Below are positions 6,968 to 6,979 of a stretch of DNA of 6,979 nucleotides, piece by piece. Origin of the DNA: an uncultured Oceanospirillaceae bacterium (lineage in GTDB: Bacteria > Pseudomonadota > Gammaproteobacteria > Pseudomonadales > Balneatricaceae); the NCBI GenBank assembly GCA_946221045.1, contig CAMIIY010000102.1, forward strand, positions 1 to 6,979, in the 5' to 3' direction. The notes beneath the pieces were generated by a model. That model saw nothing but the letters and a program-made list of their open reading frames with translations. It made no database searches and had not been told where the DNA came from. The translations under genes and the position numbers were made by a program. Position 1 is the first letter of the stretch; every line of letters begins with the position of its first letter.

Positions 6968-6979
6968 CGTAATAAATAC

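Noticed and set aside
6968..6979. Possible metK leader or SAM riboswitch
   Set aside because: Only 12 bases upstream of metK are in the window and they show no motif; nothing can be concluded.

Overview
The window looks like ordinary chromosome of a moderately G+C-rich gammaproteobacterium, probably Pseudomonas-like or an Oceanospirillales relative. This assignment rests on recognised protein families and gene order, not on a database search. All nine genes lie on the minus strand, are tightly packed and are housekeeping in character. Reading in the direction of transcription (high to low coordinates), they are metK, rsmE, gshB, a tonB3-like gene, yqgE (algH), ruvX (yqgF), pyrR, pyrB and the start of a pyrC'-type gene that runs off the left edge.

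Right part (about 4900-6967): metK (S-adenosylmethionine synthase) ends at a textbook intrinsic terminator with a UUCG loop. rsmE (SAM-dependent 16S rRNA m3U1498 methyltransferase) follows. Middle part (about 2900-4850): gshB (glutathione synthetase) and a TonB-family protein with a GTG start, a strong ribosome binding site and an unusual Gln/Ser/Asp/Ala-rich linker. Left part (1-2871): yqgE, ruvX, pyrR, pyrB and pyrC', with 7-base, overlapping or near-zero junctions, so they are almost certainly co-transcribed. No strong promoter is visible after the metK terminator, so a single rsmE-to-pyrC' transcript is possible.

Functionally, pyrR, pyrB and pyrC' form the pyrimidine module. PyrB is a class A-like aspartate transcarbamoylase that probably assembles with PyrC'. 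PyrC' keeps the dihydroorotase N-terminal fold but has lost one metal-site histidine and the usual substrate-binding Asn, so it is probably a non-catalytic scaffold. No gap exists in front of pyrR or pyrB for a Bacillus-style PyrR attenuator.

I found no rRNA or tRNA genes, CRISPR arrays, insertion sequences, phage genes or defence genes. All gaps are 135 bases or shorter. The points most worth a second look are the degenerate PyrC' active site, the PyrR without room for its classical target, the TonB-like protein, and a gene order intermediate between the E. coli and Pseudomonas arrangements. I see no clear evidence of a new biological system.
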